A stretch of DNA of 64,000 nucleotides from NCBI RefSeq assembly GCF_947497025.1, contig NZ_CANMFC010000004.1, positions 248,001 through 312,000 on the forward strand, written 5' to 3'. The position numbers and the translations under genes were made by a program. A model generated the notes under the pieces. The model made no database searches, was not told the DNA's origin, and worked only from the letters and a program-made list of their open reading frames with translations. Positions within the stretch are counted from its first letter, which is position 1, and every line of letters starts with the position of its first letter. Of this stretch, positions 8,179 to 17,453 are shown piece by piece. The DNA comes from an uncultured Kushneria sp. Its GTDB lineage: Bacteria > Pseudomonadota > Gammaproteobacteria > Pseudomonadales > Halomonadaceae.

Positions 8179-10342
8179 GACTCACCTCCCCGGCTCCGCC
8201 ATCCACCACGACGGCATCACGCTCGACCGGCTCATGCAGACTCGGCGGATTGCTGAAGTCCATATGAATCGGCGGCGGCATGACGCCCGTCCACCACTGA
8301 TCGCCCGTGGCGTATTTGGCGCGCATGCGACCCGCGATGTCAGCCACGTCCTTCGGCACGTCCTCGGTCTTGTCCGGCAACGGTAGCGGCATGCGGATCT
8401 TCCAGAGCTGGCCGCCCTCGAGCAGCGCGAAGGCCTGCCCCTTGGGGAGATTGATGACATCGTTGGGCGTCAGCATCTCCACGGACTCGGTGCCGATGCG
8501 GTCGCCTGCCGAGGAGCTGAAGTCCTGGTCGCTGTTCACGTCGGCGTTGTCACTGGCCATCGACACCATCAGCCGGGTCGAGACGTTCACCTTGGCCAGC
8601 TGGTCGGTCAGCAACCGCGCGGTGCGCTCCTCGCGCACCCTCAACATGATCAGGTTGTTGAAGTTACCCACCACCTGGCCGGCCTTCGCCGTGGAGCCGA
8701 TCCGCGCTTCGATGTCCGAGAGCGTCTGGGTATAGGCGGTCACCTGGATGCCGGCGCCGCCGCCTTTGTTGATCAACGGGATGAACTCGTCGCCCATCAG
8801 CTCGTTGAACTCGTCGCAGTGCAGGTTGATCGGCAGCTTCTGGCTCCCACCCTCCCCGGGCAGGCCATCCTCGGACCCGAATTTGTAGATGTGACCGGCG
8901 ACCGACACGATGTCGGCGAACATCGAATTGCCCACCGCCTGAGCGACCTCAAAATCACTCAGCGCGTCGAGCCCGACGTAGACCACTCCCTTCTTGCGAA
9001 TGATCTGCTGCCAATCGATGACCGGACGCTCGTCCTCGATGTCGTCGTAGTCCGGCGAGAGCAGCTCGGCGATCTTGCCACTGGTCAGCTTCTCGAGCAG
9101 CGGCAGAAGCGATGCCACGATCTTATCGAAGTAGGTCTTGTCATAGCGCACGGCGGAGAGCAGTCCATCGAGCACGGGATCGCTCAGCGACTCGATAACG
9201 TCCGGCTGTTGCAGGTACTGAACGATCGCGACCACCCGCTTGTGGCGACCCTGCAGGTTACGCGGCGTGTTCTTGTCGTTGATCTTCCCCTCGATGTCGG
9301 TGATCTTTTGGTTCGACCCTGGAAGCTGCTGCTCCAGCATCTGCTGGACGTACTGCATCAAGGGCGCATCGATGTTCACCACATCGGCCAGGATCTGGCC
9401 GTAGCTCGGCCGCTCACCCAGGGCATGCCGGGCGCGAGCCACGATGTTGACGAAACGCCAGGCGAACTGGCGAAACGCGGCAGAATTGCCCTCGCCGGAG
9501 AGCTGGCCGGTTACGCGGGTCGATACTTCGGATAGGCGCGAAAAGCGCCCCACGGCGTTGTAACGGCACGAGACGTCCGGCCAGCCCAGATGGAAGATGT
9601 AGAACTCGTCACCCCGTCCAGCCTTCTGGGCCTCGGCGTACATGCGCATCATCAGATCCGCGTCCCCCTTGGGATCGAAGCAGATCGTGATGTCGCCGCG
9701 CCGGATGTCCTGGGTGATCAGAATCTCGGCCAGACGCGTCTTGCCCACGCGGGTCGTTCCCTCCACCAGGGTATGCCCCACCCGCTCACCGAGCGGCATC
9801 CAGACATCGTGCTCTCGCCACTCGACGGCATGCAGCGCCGGCCGCCCGCCGACCGGTGGTAGCGGCCGGACCGGATTGAACATCGAGTCCCAACGCAGCA
9901 GCGCGGCGATATGTTGGCCGACTGCTCCGCCCTCCATCGACTGCTCGAGACGACGGGCGCGCTGATACCAGGGGCTCGGCTGAACATACCCCTTGGCGGC
10001 GGGCTGGGCCGCTTCGTGCAGCCGCTGGGTGTGCTGGGCATCCCATTTGAAGCCCTTGCCCAGCCACAAACTCCGCCGGCTCAAGGGCACCTTGCGCGCC
10101 GGCAACGCGAAGCGCGGCAGGCGACGCATGTTACGGCGATAGCGCAACACGACCCATGCCTGACGGAATCGCCAGGCGCCGAAGGCGGCAAAGCCCGCTG
10201 CCGTGGTGATGCCAACACTGGGCGCCAGTGCCAGCGACCAGGGTGCCCAGATACACAGGACGACGCAGCCGGCGCAGATCCAGACGGTGTAAAGCTCGAC
10301 GGCGGGTCGCAGGAGGGATTCGAGGGGGTGATTGCTGCTCAT
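8165..10342 (-). CDS. traD: Conjugative coupling factor TraD (SXT/TOL type)
   Basis: I place the start at ATG 10342 (MSSNHPLESL), which overlaps the stop of the PcfJ-like gene as ATGA; the longer ORF in the track is less likely. The 725-residue product has two N-terminal transmembrane segments, a Walker A motif (GTTRVGKT, near residue 195) and a Walker B-like region (LHCDEFNELMGDE, near residue 505). This is the hexameric ATPase that delivers the relaxosome to the type IV secretion channel. The relaxase gene usually found near traD is not in the window. Confidence 0.93.
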   Translation of the reverse strand: MSSNHPLESLLRPAVELYTVWICAGCVVLCIWAPWSLALAPSVGITTAAGFAAFGAWRFRQAWVVLRYRRNMRRLPRFALPARKVPLSRRSLWLGKGFKWDAQHTQRLHEAAQPAAKGYVQPSPWYQRARRLEQSMEGGAVGQHIAALLRWDSMFNPVRPLPPVGGRPALHAVEWREHDVWMPLGERVGHTLVEGTTRVGKTRLAEILITQDIRRGDITICFDPKGDADLMMRMYAEAQKAGRGDEFYIFHLGWPDVSCRYNAVGRFSRLSEVSTRVTGQLSGEGNSAAFRQFAWRFVNIVARARHALGERPSYGQILADVVNIDAPLMQYVQQMLEQQLPGSNQKITDIEGKINDKNTPRNLQGRHKRVVAIVQYLQQPDVIESLSDPVLDGLLSAVRYDKTYFDKIVASLLPLLEKLTSGKIAELLSPDYDDIEDERPVIDWQQIIRKKGVVYVGLDALSDFEVAQAVGNSMFADIVSVAGHIYKFGSEDGLPGEGGSQKLPINLHCDEFNELMGDEFIPLINKGGGAGIQVTAYTQTLSDIEARIGSTAKAGQVVGNFNNLIMLRVREERTARLLTDQLAKVNVSTRLMVSMASDNADVNSDQDFSSSAGDRIGTESVEMLTPNDVINLPKGQAFALLEGGQLWKIRMPLPLPDKTEDVPKDVADIAGRMRAKYATGDQWWTGVMPPPIHMDFSNPPSLHEPVERDAVVVDGGAGEVSHGEG

Positions 10343-12402
10343 GCGGCTCGCTCCACCAGGGACTGATTGAGTGCCGCGATAACGTGCTCGGCGAAAGCTC
10401 GAGCAGCACTGGACACGTGTGTATTGCAATAGCTGTAGAGCTGGTTGAGCTGAAAACCGCCTGCCCCGAGATAAACGCCCAGCGTGGCGCGGTCCGCTTT
10501 TTCAGCGTCAGCGGCAGTGGGTACGATCGAGAAAACGAGATAGCCGCCATGATGGCAGTTCTCGTCATAGACGCTGACACAGTGGTGCATCACGTCACCC
10601 TCGATACGCAGCGCTTCGCTATCGGTTAGCGGCGTCGCCACGAAACGATCCGTCTGAATGGCGTCGATGGGTGACGACCAGGTGAGGTCTTGCGATAGCG
10701 CCCCATCACCCAACCCATCACGCTGCTGATCCTCTCGCCGTCTGCGTGCTTCCGCCTGCACGTGCTCATGCCAGGTATGGGAATGCCGCTCGATGGCAGT
10801 CCAGTTCATGTTGTGGTCCGGGTAACGACAGTCGTGGGACAGGCACCAATCGCTGGCCTGCTGGAGACTGGCCTCGCCCTTCGCCTTGGATCGCATCAAT
10901 TCGCGATACCCCTGATCCCGCCAGACCGTTAGCCGCTCGGCGACCCAGGCGCGCCCCAGGCGCATGACCGCTGGCTGCTTCAGCTTGTCGAGCGCGAGTG
11001 ACGCGTCACATCGTGCAAGGCAGTGCTGCATCAATATCAATCCCGCCCTGATGGCGAGCATTCGGGCGGCGGGACGACGGTCGGTAGACGGCGCAAGCGC
11101 CTGCAAGAAGATGATCCATTTATCGATGTGGCCATGGGCGCTGCCGAAATGCTCCGTCAGCTTCGCCCATCCCAGTAGAATCATGGCCACGCAAACTTGG
11201 GAGGAATCGTTGAGGAAACGAAAGCTCGCCGGCCGTTCCAGGCTACAAAGCCGCCGATCGCAACGAAGCGATCGCCGATCGACGGGCGCCGCCGATCCCC
11301 CCTGACGGACCCAGAGCTTGCGCGAGAACAAGTCGGAGCGTTCCCAGTGACGGGGATGAATCCTGGACAGCATGGGCAACCATTGCGGTCTTTCGCTGGC
11401 GATACGTTCCACCGCGTCGATATTGGCCTGAACCCGCAGCACCTCCCTCAGGTAAAGACACGCGCGTGTCCCCTCGATGCGTGACGCCAGGGAGACCGCA
11501 GGTCGATCCAGTGCGTCGTGCCACAGGGCGGTCATCAACGCCTTGACGCGATAACCACCCAGCGTCTTGAGCTGGGCATAGGAGCGCCCTTCGCCCAGGT
11601 TCAAGGCCCGAAGGTCGCCAAACTGCGCTTTTACCGTGGCCAACCGTTGCATCACCGTGCGTTCGTAATCTGCCTTGCGTTTCTCGTTCTCGGCGCATTC
11701 ATGGCAGTGTTCGGCCCCTCTCGGCTGCCACTCCTCTCTAGATCCGACGTCGACAGCAGTCGCTCTGCGATCATTCCAATCCGTATGGCAGGTCACACAA
11801 CCATCAACTTCCATGGGGTAACGGACATCCGACAGTATTTGCTGCTCCAACGACTGATCGTTGGCGAGTATCGAACACGCCTTCGATAGATCACGGCGAT
11901 CCCAACGAATCACCAGCTCGCCATGGAGATAGTCGTACGCGGACGTCGGCAACCGAAGTGCCTTCGACGCTTGACGGAAGACTTCATCGAAGGCGTCCCC
12001 GATGAGACTTTCCCAGGTGAAAGCCAGCCCCCCTTCTGCTGTAACAGGCAACAGTTTCAGCTCTGGCCAGCGATCCAGATTTCGGTCCCGTCGCCAGCGG
12101 CCACTCGCCAGATCGAGCCGATAGGTATGTGTCTCTCCCGACGTCGTGTGCCGGATCTTCCACAACCCCAGGAGGATGTGGTCGGTCTCACCACGCCTTG
12201 TCACTTCACGCCGGATCAGTCGAGTCGCATTGTATTCGGCCAACCAACTCGCCATGAGCTTCATCACGTGCGACCACATCAGCTCGACTGCTTTCTCCCG
12301 TCGCGTGGTGCTGCGCTTGTAGCGTCGAAAGCATCGATCGACTGACGCCATCAGTGAATGCTTGTCGGGCAGTGGTGACGTCACCGGTTGTTCCCCGCTC
12401 AT
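10339..12402 (-). CDS. PcfJ-like protein
   Basis: A 687-residue protein with no signal or membrane segment. Near residues 600-670 it has the PcfJ-type signature: EGDVMHHCVSVYDENCHHGGYLVFSI, then a segment with TLGVYL and LNQLYSYCNTHVSS. A CxxC...CxxC arrangement (CVTCHTDW and HCHECAENE, near residues 215-245) suggests a zinc-binding site. PcfJ in enterococcal conjugative plasmids assists relaxosome work, but the domain is widespread and its chemistry is unknown. Here it is coupled by ATGA to traD downstream and to the PFL_4695 gene upstream, which points to a DNA-processing or coupling role (inference). Confidence 0.75.
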   Translation of the reverse strand: MSGEQPVTSPLPDKHSLMASVDRCFRRYKRSTTRREKAVELMWSHVMKLMASWLAEYNATRLIRREVTRRGETDHILLGLWKIRHTTSGETHTYRLDLASGRWRRDRNLDRWPELKLLPVTAEGGLAFTWESLIGDAFDEVFRQASKALRLPTSAYDYLHGELVIRWDRRDLSKACSILANDQSLEQQILSDVRYPMEVDGCVTCHTDWNDRRATAVDVGSREEWQPRGAEHCHECAENEKRKADYERTVMQRLATVKAQFGDLRALNLGEGRSYAQLKTLGGYRVKALMTALWHDALDRPAVSLASRIEGTRACLYLREVLRVQANIDAVERIASERPQWLPMLSRIHPRHWERSDLFSRKLWVRQGGSAAPVDRRSLRCDRRLCSLERPASFRFLNDSSQVCVAMILLGWAKLTEHFGSAHGHIDKWIIFLQALAPSTDRRPAARMLAIRAGLILMQHCLARCDASLALDKLKQPAVMRLGRAWVAERLTVWRDQGYRELMRSKAKGEASLQQASDWCLSHDCRYPDHNMNWTAIERHSHTWHEHVQAEARRRREDQQRDGLGDGALSQDLTWSSPIDAIQTDRFVATPLTDSEALRIEGDVMHHCVSVYDENCHHGGYLVFSIVPTAADAEKADRATLGVYLGAGGFQLNQLYSYCNTHVSSAARAFAEHVIAALNQSLVERAA

Positions 12403-12971
12403 TGTTCAATACCCCGCTGGCTGATCAGCGCGGGGTAATGTCGAAGGCCAAGTCGCTCGGCTAGTCCATCACCGGAAACGGGGCGAAGCTCGAGCCCCTG
12501 GGCTGCATCGCGCAGAGCCTGTAGGGACGGCTCATCGGCTACCTGCACCACCAGCCCCACCGCGTTCATCTCGCGCAGGATGTCGCCGCGCTGGGCAAGC
12601 CACTGACGAGATAAGTCGTCATCACCAACCAAAAAGACGGGCGTGAACCCGCCTGGCAGGTCCAGCTGACGCGGCGTCACGGTGCCAGGCGTCAACTGCT
12701 CGCTCTCGAGCGGCAGCATGTCCTGTTCTCCAAAGGGCCGGGCAGGACGCGCCTCGCCACCCAGCTGCGGTGAGTAGCCTTCCTCCTCACCGATCCCGGC
12801 CCCCTTGATCGCCACGTAGTAAGGTCGGGCCGGCTCGCCCCCGTGATCGGCGATCACGGTCAGCTGAGGCAGCCCAGGGGGGCGCTCGGAAGAAGTCTGA
12901 GCCCATGTAGATGTCGACAGCAGCGCTATCGCACCCACTGACAGCAGGCTGAGGCAGCGTGTTTGTTTCAT
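12399..12971 (-). CDS. ICE protein PFL_4695 family
   Basis: A 190-residue exported protein (signal peptide to TSTWAQ). The segment LTVIADHGGEPARPYYVAIKG is characteristic of the PFL_4695 (TIGR03765) family. The C-terminal half resembles a small periplasmic TraC-like/thioredoxin-like fold, but no CxxC is present. It is placed between the lytic transglycosylase and PcfJ-like genes and overlaps the latter by ATGA. Its role in conjugation is unknown. Confidence 0.85.
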   Translation of the reverse strand: MKQTRCLSLLSVGAIALLSTSTWAQTSSERPPGLPQLTVIADHGGEPARPYYVAIKGAGIGEEEGYSPQLGGEARPARPFGEQDMLPLESEQLTPGTVTPRQLDLPGGFTPVFLVGDDDLSRQWLAQRGDILREMNAVGLVVQVADEPSLQALRDAAQGLELRPVSGDGLAERLGLRHYPALISQRGIEQ

Positions 12972-12980
12972 CGGGGTCTC

Positions 12981-13754
12981 CTATCGGACTGCGACTTCGG
13001 CCATCCAGGGCCGCTGCTCTGGCGTTACCCAGGTGACGTCGGTCTCGGGGGTGCGTGGGCCTGGTGTCACCCAGATCAGCGCCTCATCCGACGCTGTTGA
13101 GTGGTCACTTTCCACTGAGGCCAGGGCTGGTCGATGGGATCGCTTCGAGACCGGCGTCTGACGTGCAGCCATCCGTGCCGGCGAGTCAATTTCTAGAGAG
13201 GGGGATGTGCCGAGCCGAGCCAGCTCCTGACTCACCACGGCGCGGTAGCGCTCGGCGGGACGGCCACCTGCTGGACGGTGATAGCGACCGGCAGCGATCA
13301 ACCAGTCACCGGCATCATCGAAGTGAGCGCGTATGAGTGCAGCCGCTTCATCGAGATTGGCGTAGGGATTCAGCCCATCGCAGGGATCCGCGAAACGCTG
13401 GCCAGCGCCGAACAATTGCGGCTGCCAGCGCACGTTGAGCTGCGCGATCCCCACGTCGACGATCTGCGTCGTCTCGAGCGCGTCGGTCAACGCCCGGCAC
13501 GCGGAGGTTCTATCGCCGAAGCGCATCGACTTGCCGGCGACATTCAACGTCCAGGGCCAGGGGCGACGCCCCGCGTCGAGACTCACGACCGACTCGGCGC
13601 TGGCCACGGCGTAGAGCACCGCCGGCGGTACACCATGATCCTCGGCGGCGACCACATAGGCTGATGGGATGTCGGGTTGCTCGGCATGAACCAGGCTGGC
13701 AACTACCGCCGTCACCAGCCCAGTCAGTGCAGCTTTCAACGCGCGCGAGATCAT
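12981..13754 (-). CDS. ICE lytic transglycosylase
   Basis: A 257-residue protein with a signal peptide (VVASLVHAEQ) and a transglycosylase SLT-like domain: the catalytic Glu is probably that in YAVASAESVVS (~residue 54), followed by DVGIAQLNVRW and the LNPYANLDEAAALI...DWLIAAGRYH segments. It should cut peptidoglycan locally so the secretion channel can cross the wall. Its C-terminal 65 residues are low complexity. It lies directly downstream of the PFL_4693-type gene, as in other PFGI-1 ICEs. Confidence 0.88.
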   Translation of the reverse strand: MISRALKAALTGLVTAVVASLVHAEQPDIPSAYVVAAEDHGVPPAVLYAVASAESVVSLDAGRRPWPWTLNVAGKSMRFGDRTSACRALTDALETTQIVDVGIAQLNVRWQPQLFGAGQRFADPCDGLNPYANLDEAAALIRAHFDDAGDWLIAAGRYHRPAGGRPAERYRAVVSQELARLGTSPSLEIDSPARMAARQTPVSKRSHRPALASVESDHSTASDEALIWVTPGPRTPETDVTWVTPEQRPWMAEVAVR

Positions 13755-13757
13755 TGC

Positions 13758-14474
13758 TTAGCCCCTCGGCGCGACACGCGGCAGTTCACTGCTGTCGACG
13801 TTCAGCGAGCCACCATGGTTGAGCGTCACCGTGCCGGCACGCACTTTCGCCGGTGGGATGCCGACCTGAGCCGCCCAGCTTCGAATGCGATCGTCGTCTC
13901 CGTTGGAATCCAGGACCCAGATGTCCATGGCCGCACCGCTGTTCAGCAGACGCTTCACGGTCGCATCGCATTGGTCACACCCCTCGGTGGCCACCACCAC
14001 ATTCAGGCGCTGGCTGGATGCCGATGGGTTGCTGCCGAACACCGATCGGGTCGCGTCTTCACCATCTCTTGTGGAGAATGAGTTGACCGGCATGTCGTTG
14101 GGATAAAGCCGCTGCCAGGCGTCGTCGTAGGCGCGTTGAAACGCGAGTTCCGCCTCGACGCGGGCGCGCTCGGTTTCAACCAGCTTCTCGGCGTACTTCT
14201 GACGCTCGGCCTGACTGCGAGCTTCCAATCCCAAGGCGGTCAGTGGATCCAGATCGGGAGACCAGGTGCCACGCGGCCCCTCCATGATCGACTCATAGCG
14301 TCGATACTCTTGCTGGTTCAGGCCCCAGGCCTCGGCAGCCCGTTGGCTGCTCTGCTCCAGGCGCGTCTGATCGATACGCGTCGACTCGCTCTCTTGCCCT
14401 TCCTGAGCCCACACGGGCAAGGCCGTAAACAGCAGCAGCGCGATAGCCAGGCGTCGATTGCGATTCAGCGTCAT
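13758..14474 (-). CDS. ICE protein PFL_4693 family (periplasmic, CxxC)
   Basis: ATG 14474 (MTLNRNRRLAI) is preferred because it opens a signal peptide ending in LPVWAQE; the track ORF is 37 residues longer. The 238-residue product contains NQQEYRRYESIMEGPRGTWSPDLDPLTALG, typical of the PFL_4693 (TIGR03759) family, and a CDQC pair near residue 165 in a thioredoxin-like context. A redox or disulfide role for secretion-channel assembly is plausible but inferred. Confidence 0.86.
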   Translation of the reverse strand: MTLNRNRRLAIALLLFTALPVWAQEGQESESTRIDQTRLEQSSQRAAEAWGLNQQEYRRYESIMEGPRGTWSPDLDPLTALGLEARSQAERQKYAEKLVETERARVEAELAFQRAYDDAWQRLYPNDMPVNSFSTRDGEDATRSVFGSNPSASSQRLNVVVATEGCDQCDATVKRLLNSGAAMDIWVLDSNGDDDRIRSWAAQVGIPPAKVRAGTVTLNHGGSLNVDSSELPRVAPRG

Positions 14475-14484
14475 GGGGCTCTCC

Positions 14485-15399
14485 TCAAGGAACCGGAACG
14501 ACCACGGTCTGGCCGTTGATGGTGAACGCCGCCGAGTGACCCTCGATCGACGACAGATGCCACTGCCCGATGTTCTGCCCCTCACCGACCAGACGTAGAT
14601 CGCTCAAGCGCCCGGCAGCCCCGGATGCCACGGCGAGATAGCTGCGCCCGCCGCGCAGCTCGACGCCCGACACCGAGAACGGCGGTGACGGCGGCTCGGG
14701 TTGACGTCGTGTCTGACGTTGAGAGCTTGGCTGGCTTTGCTGGGCACTGGTCTTCTGGCTGGCTCGGAGCTTGCGCACCTCCTCGATCGACGACTCGAGC
14801 GACTGCTCTTTTTCCTGCGCCGCACTGAATCGCACGTCCACGGAGCTGGACAGCTCATCAAGGCGATGGGAGAGCGCTTGGACGCGCTCGGGCAATGCCT
14901 GCAGCGGCGAGTCCCGTCGGCTCGTCTCGAGATCGTCGAGGCGTGACGCGATTTCGCCAAGGCGGTTGCTGGTACCTTCGGCCTGACTGCGACGCTCGTC
15001 CTGGCCGCTCTGCAGCTCTTCGATCCGCACGCGCAGTTGGTCGATGACCTGCTGTTGAGACTGTAGCCGAGACTCCAGCGTTGGCCCCTCCGGCTCCGAA
15101 CCGGCAAATAGAACGAAATAGATGAGCCCCAAAACAGCGAGAATCCCAAGCCCCAGGAGCGACAATCGCAGCGGACTCCAACGTCTGCGACTCTCTGCGT
15201 AGGGGGTGTAATTTGGCGCCTCGTGACCGGGTTCCTCGCGGTTGGCGTCACTGAAGTCCTGTCTGTCGTCATCATCGTGATGGGAAAACGAGGGTTCGCG
15301 ACGACCGACGCTTCCCGTATCCGAATCGACTGGCGCTTCTGATCGAGGCTCCTGCTCCGGATCACCGGAATCGACGGGCCGCTGGCGATCATCCGTCAT
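14485..15399 (-). CDS. ICE membrane protein with coiled coil, unassigned family
   Basis: The start is taken at ATG 15399 (MTDDRQRPVD), overlapping the PilL-like gene by 11 bases. The 304-residue product has an acidic cytoplasmic N-terminus, one transmembrane helix (SLLGLGILAVLGLIYFVLFAG, residues ~78-98), a long coiled coil (residues ~105-205) and a small C-terminal domain ending in TINGQTVVVPVP. The layout resembles periplasm-spanning components such as PilP- or TraO-like proteins. I cannot name a family with confidence. Confidence 0.75.
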   Translation of the reverse strand: MTDDRQRPVDSGDPEQEPRSEAPVDSDTGSVGRREPSFSHHDDDDRQDFSDANREEPGHEAPNYTPYAESRRRWSPLRLSLLGLGILAVLGLIYFVLFAGSEPEGPTLESRLQSQQQVIDQLRVRIEELQSGQDERRSQAEGTSNRLGEIASRLDDLETSRRDSPLQALPERVQALSHRLDELSSSVDVRFSAAQEKEQSLESSIEEVRKLRASQKTSAQQSQPSSQRQTRRQPEPPSPPFSVSGVELRGGRSYLAVASGAAGRLSDLRLVGEGQNIGQWHLSSIEGHSAAFTINGQTVVVPVP

Positions 15400-16012
15400 G
15401 ACCGGTCTCCTCAATCAGCCGCTGATCGCGTACCTGGTAGCAGATGGTTCGCGCGATGGGGTCGGCCTGAACCTCGAAAGCGCTACCGGCGAGTACCTGC
15501 AGGGCTTCTCTCAGGGGCATCGGCCCCAGGCGGAAGTGCGCCGCCGGCAAGGGTCGGCTGTAGAGCAGTTGCTGCGGTTCACCCTGGGGAGCACAAAGGC
15601 TGTAACCGGTGTGCTGCAGGGTGTAGCGCAAGCCATCCTCCACCGATGGGCTCATGGAGGCAGGGATCGAGACATTGACGGTCTGCTCGAGGAGGTTGCG
15701 CTGCTGCAACGTGGCGTTGGCCGTGACCAGGGCGTAGCGCCCGCCTCGCATCACCTCGACTCGTGACGCATCGCGATCACGATAGACGTCAGGCTCGACA
15801 TCGTGGGTGGGCTGATCCAGACCGGTGGCCACGACGCGGGCATGATGCCCTTCCTTGTTTCCCGCAAGGGCCAACTTCTCGGCGTCGGGATAGTCGGCGG
15901 CCAGGCGCTCGCTCTCGCTTGGCTGTGGGGATGGTTGCTGATGCGCGCAACCGGCGAGCAGCGCAATCAAGAATGCTAAGGGGACGACACTGGTTTTCTG
16001 GAAGGGATACAT
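15389..16012 (-). CDS. PilL-like lipoprotein of ICE
   Basis: ATG 16012 (MYPFQKTSVV) opens a lipoprotein signal with lipobox LLAGC; upstream residues in the track ORF are ignored. The 207-residue product contains RGGRYALVTANATLQQRNLLEQTVNV and a C-terminal segment (PLREALQVLAGSAFEVQADP) like secretin-domain or TraH/PilL N-terminal regions. It matches the PilL-type (TIGR03748) protein at the head of the mating-apparatus operon in PFGI-1 elements. The rest of the type IVb pilus cluster found in PAPI-1/PFGI-1 is not next to it. Confidence 0.8.
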   Translation of the reverse strand: MYPFQKTSVVPLAFLIALLAGCAHQQPSPQPSESERLAADYPDAEKLALAGNKEGHHARVVATGLDQPTHDVEPDVYRDRDASRVEVMRGGRYALVTANATLQQRNLLEQTVNVSIPASMSPSVEDGLRYTLQHTGYSLCAPQGEPQQLLYSRPLPAAHFRLGPMPLREALQVLAGSAFEVQADPIARTICYQVRDQRLIEETGHDG

Positions 16013-16089
16013 CGAGTTTGGCCTCGCGCGGTGAACCTGAATGATCGTGATCGGGTTCACCGTGCCGAAGCCCACCCGCACTCGCGACG

Positions 16090-16100
16090 GGAAATGTTAA
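16090..16100 (-). promoter_or_regulatory. Conserved ICE upstream motif, copy 2 (TTAACATTTCC)
   Basis: The motif lies 78 nt before the PilL-like start codon, at the head of the pilL-to-traD operon. The rest of the 16101-16318 gap holds no gene that I can support. Confidence 0.6.
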
Positions 16101-16318
16101 TTGCACCGGCAGGGCTTTTGCAGGCGGTCGGCGACCTCACCCAAAAGGGATCACCGAAGCCTTGAGCTATTTCTTTCAAGGGCTCTATCTATTGCGACGC
16201 GTTGGCCCCATGATGCGCGCCAGGGACGATACGACCCCAGGAACACCGGCAAGGATGCGGTCGGGCAAGGACGCCACCTCACCGTCGGTCCGGAGTACTT
16301 TCCACCCTGGCTGACAGC

Positions 16319-16345
16319 CAAAAAAACGCCCCGGGGGGCGTTTTG
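16319..16345. terminator. Bidirectional rho-independent terminator
   Basis: A stem AAAACGCCCC/GGGGCGTTTT has A-runs on its left and T-runs on its right. It lies just past the stop of the minus-strand gene 16353-17126. Confidence 0.85.
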
Positions 16346-16352
16346 AGGTAAA

Positions 16353-17126
16353 TCACTGGAAGTAGGTGGAAAACGAGGTCAGGATCTCGTCGTTGAGTGA
16401 CGCGCCCAGCCTGCCAGCGCAATAGATCAGCGCACTCTGCTGATCAGGTCGATCGGCGATCCATTTCAACCCACCTAACTCATTATCGCGTCGAAAGATC
16501 GACCAGCTGGCCGGCTCGAAGGGATCCGGGCGATAGCCGATCTCAAGACAGTCGTCCGGGCGGAGCTCGCTACAGACCACGACATCGACTGCATTGGGGC
16601 CATAGCCCAGGATCCGCAACAGCGGAAGGCCATGACCGCATGCAGTCATCCCGATCGTGTCGAGCACCTGACCATGCCATCGACTCCCCTTGGCAAACCG
16701 TTGCGCGATCGATGCCACGGCCTCGGCATCCGATCGAAACGGGCCATTGGCGCGGGCCACGACGGCATAGGCGCCATCCACGACATCCAGATACCAGCCC
16801 TCGTGTTGAGGAAAGAATATCGGCCAGCCAGCATCGGCCAAGGATGTCGCCAGACTTGCCGCCGTGTCCGAGTCCCACTCGGGTCGTGACAACTCGGCAC
16901 GAAAGCGCCGAATCAGAATGTCTCGAGCATCCTGGTCGTCAGCGGTACCGCCGAGGTTGAGTTCCTCGCACAGTTTGTCGATGTTGACCACATCCAGACT
17001 CTCGCCCCCGATATCCTGAATCGCATCGGGTATGTCCCATCCGGACGTGCGCTGTAACAGCCTCAGCGCGGCCAGAATGACATCGACGTCTTCCTGGGCC
17101 AGCTGATAGGAGAGAGTATCGCTCAT
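16353..17126 (-). CDS. Hypothetical ICE cargo protein
   Basis: A 257-residue soluble protein that I do not recognise. It is acidic, with an N-terminal helical region (LAQEDVDVILAALRLLQRT) and a central domain rich in aromatic and hydrophobic residues (GWPIFFPQHEGWYLDVVDGAYAVVARANGPF). A good Shine-Dalgarno AAGGAG precedes ATG 17126, but it can pair with GCTCCTT upstream in the leader. It has its own leader and terminator and so is probably monocistronic. Confidence 0.75.
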   Translation of the reverse strand: MSDTLSYQLAQEDVDVILAALRLLQRTSGWDIPDAIQDIGGESLDVVNIDKLCEELNLGGTADDQDARDILIRRFRAELSRPEWDSDTAASLATSLADAGWPIFFPQHEGWYLDVVDGAYAVVARANGPFRSDAEAVASIAQRFAKGSRWHGQVLDTIGMTACGHGLPLLRILGYGPNAVDVVVCSELRPDDCLEIGYRPDPFEPASWSIFRRDNELGGLKWIADRPDQQSALIYCAGRLGASLNDEILTSFSTYFQ

Positions 17127-17201
17127 GGAATTGCTCCTTCGTGTATCGATTGGAAAGGAGCCACCCCCTCGGGGCGTGGCCCCGAATGGGTGAGTAGTCT
17201 C
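17127..17201 (-). promoter_or_regulatory. Structured mRNA leader 1 (two-hairpin family)
   Basis: On the minus strand a GC-rich hairpin (CACCC...CGGGGC-CAC-GCCCCG...GGGTG) is followed by a second helix, GCTCCTT with AAGGAGC. The second helix contains the whole Shine-Dalgarno sequence of the 16353-17126 gene. Four neighbouring genes have the same layout. Confidence 0.65.
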
Positions 17202-17210
17202 GGTAGAGAC

Positions 17211-17453
17211 TTAGATCAGCGTGACCCGCGTCATCGGACGAATGGCGAAAGCGTCAAGCGCCTTCTCGGGTGTGTCACCGGAGAAGGGCCGACCCAACGT
17301 ATCGAATACGATCCAGGGACCGTGGCCATGATCGCGCTCTATGTCGTATGCCAGGCGCAGATACCCGATCGGGCACGCTGGCCAGGCAGAAGCGCCCTCG
17401 TAGACACTGTGTGAATCACCGGCCGAACCGGGTTGCAGGCAGTAGGGTTGCAT
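17211..17453 (-). CDS. Small hypothetical ICE protein
   Basis: I start at ATG 17453 (MQPYCLQPGS), where AGGAG lies 7-9 bases upstream; the track ORF begins 10 codons earlier inside the leader. The product is 80 residues and soluble, with a central YLRLAYDIERDHGHGPWIVFDTLG segment. No family is recognised. It has its own leader (17454-17512) and upstream motif. Confidence 0.65.
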   Translation of the reverse strand: MQPYCLQPGSAGDSHSVYEGASAWPACPIGYLRLAYDIERDHGHGPWIVFDTLGRPFSGDTPEKALDAFAIRPMTRVTLI

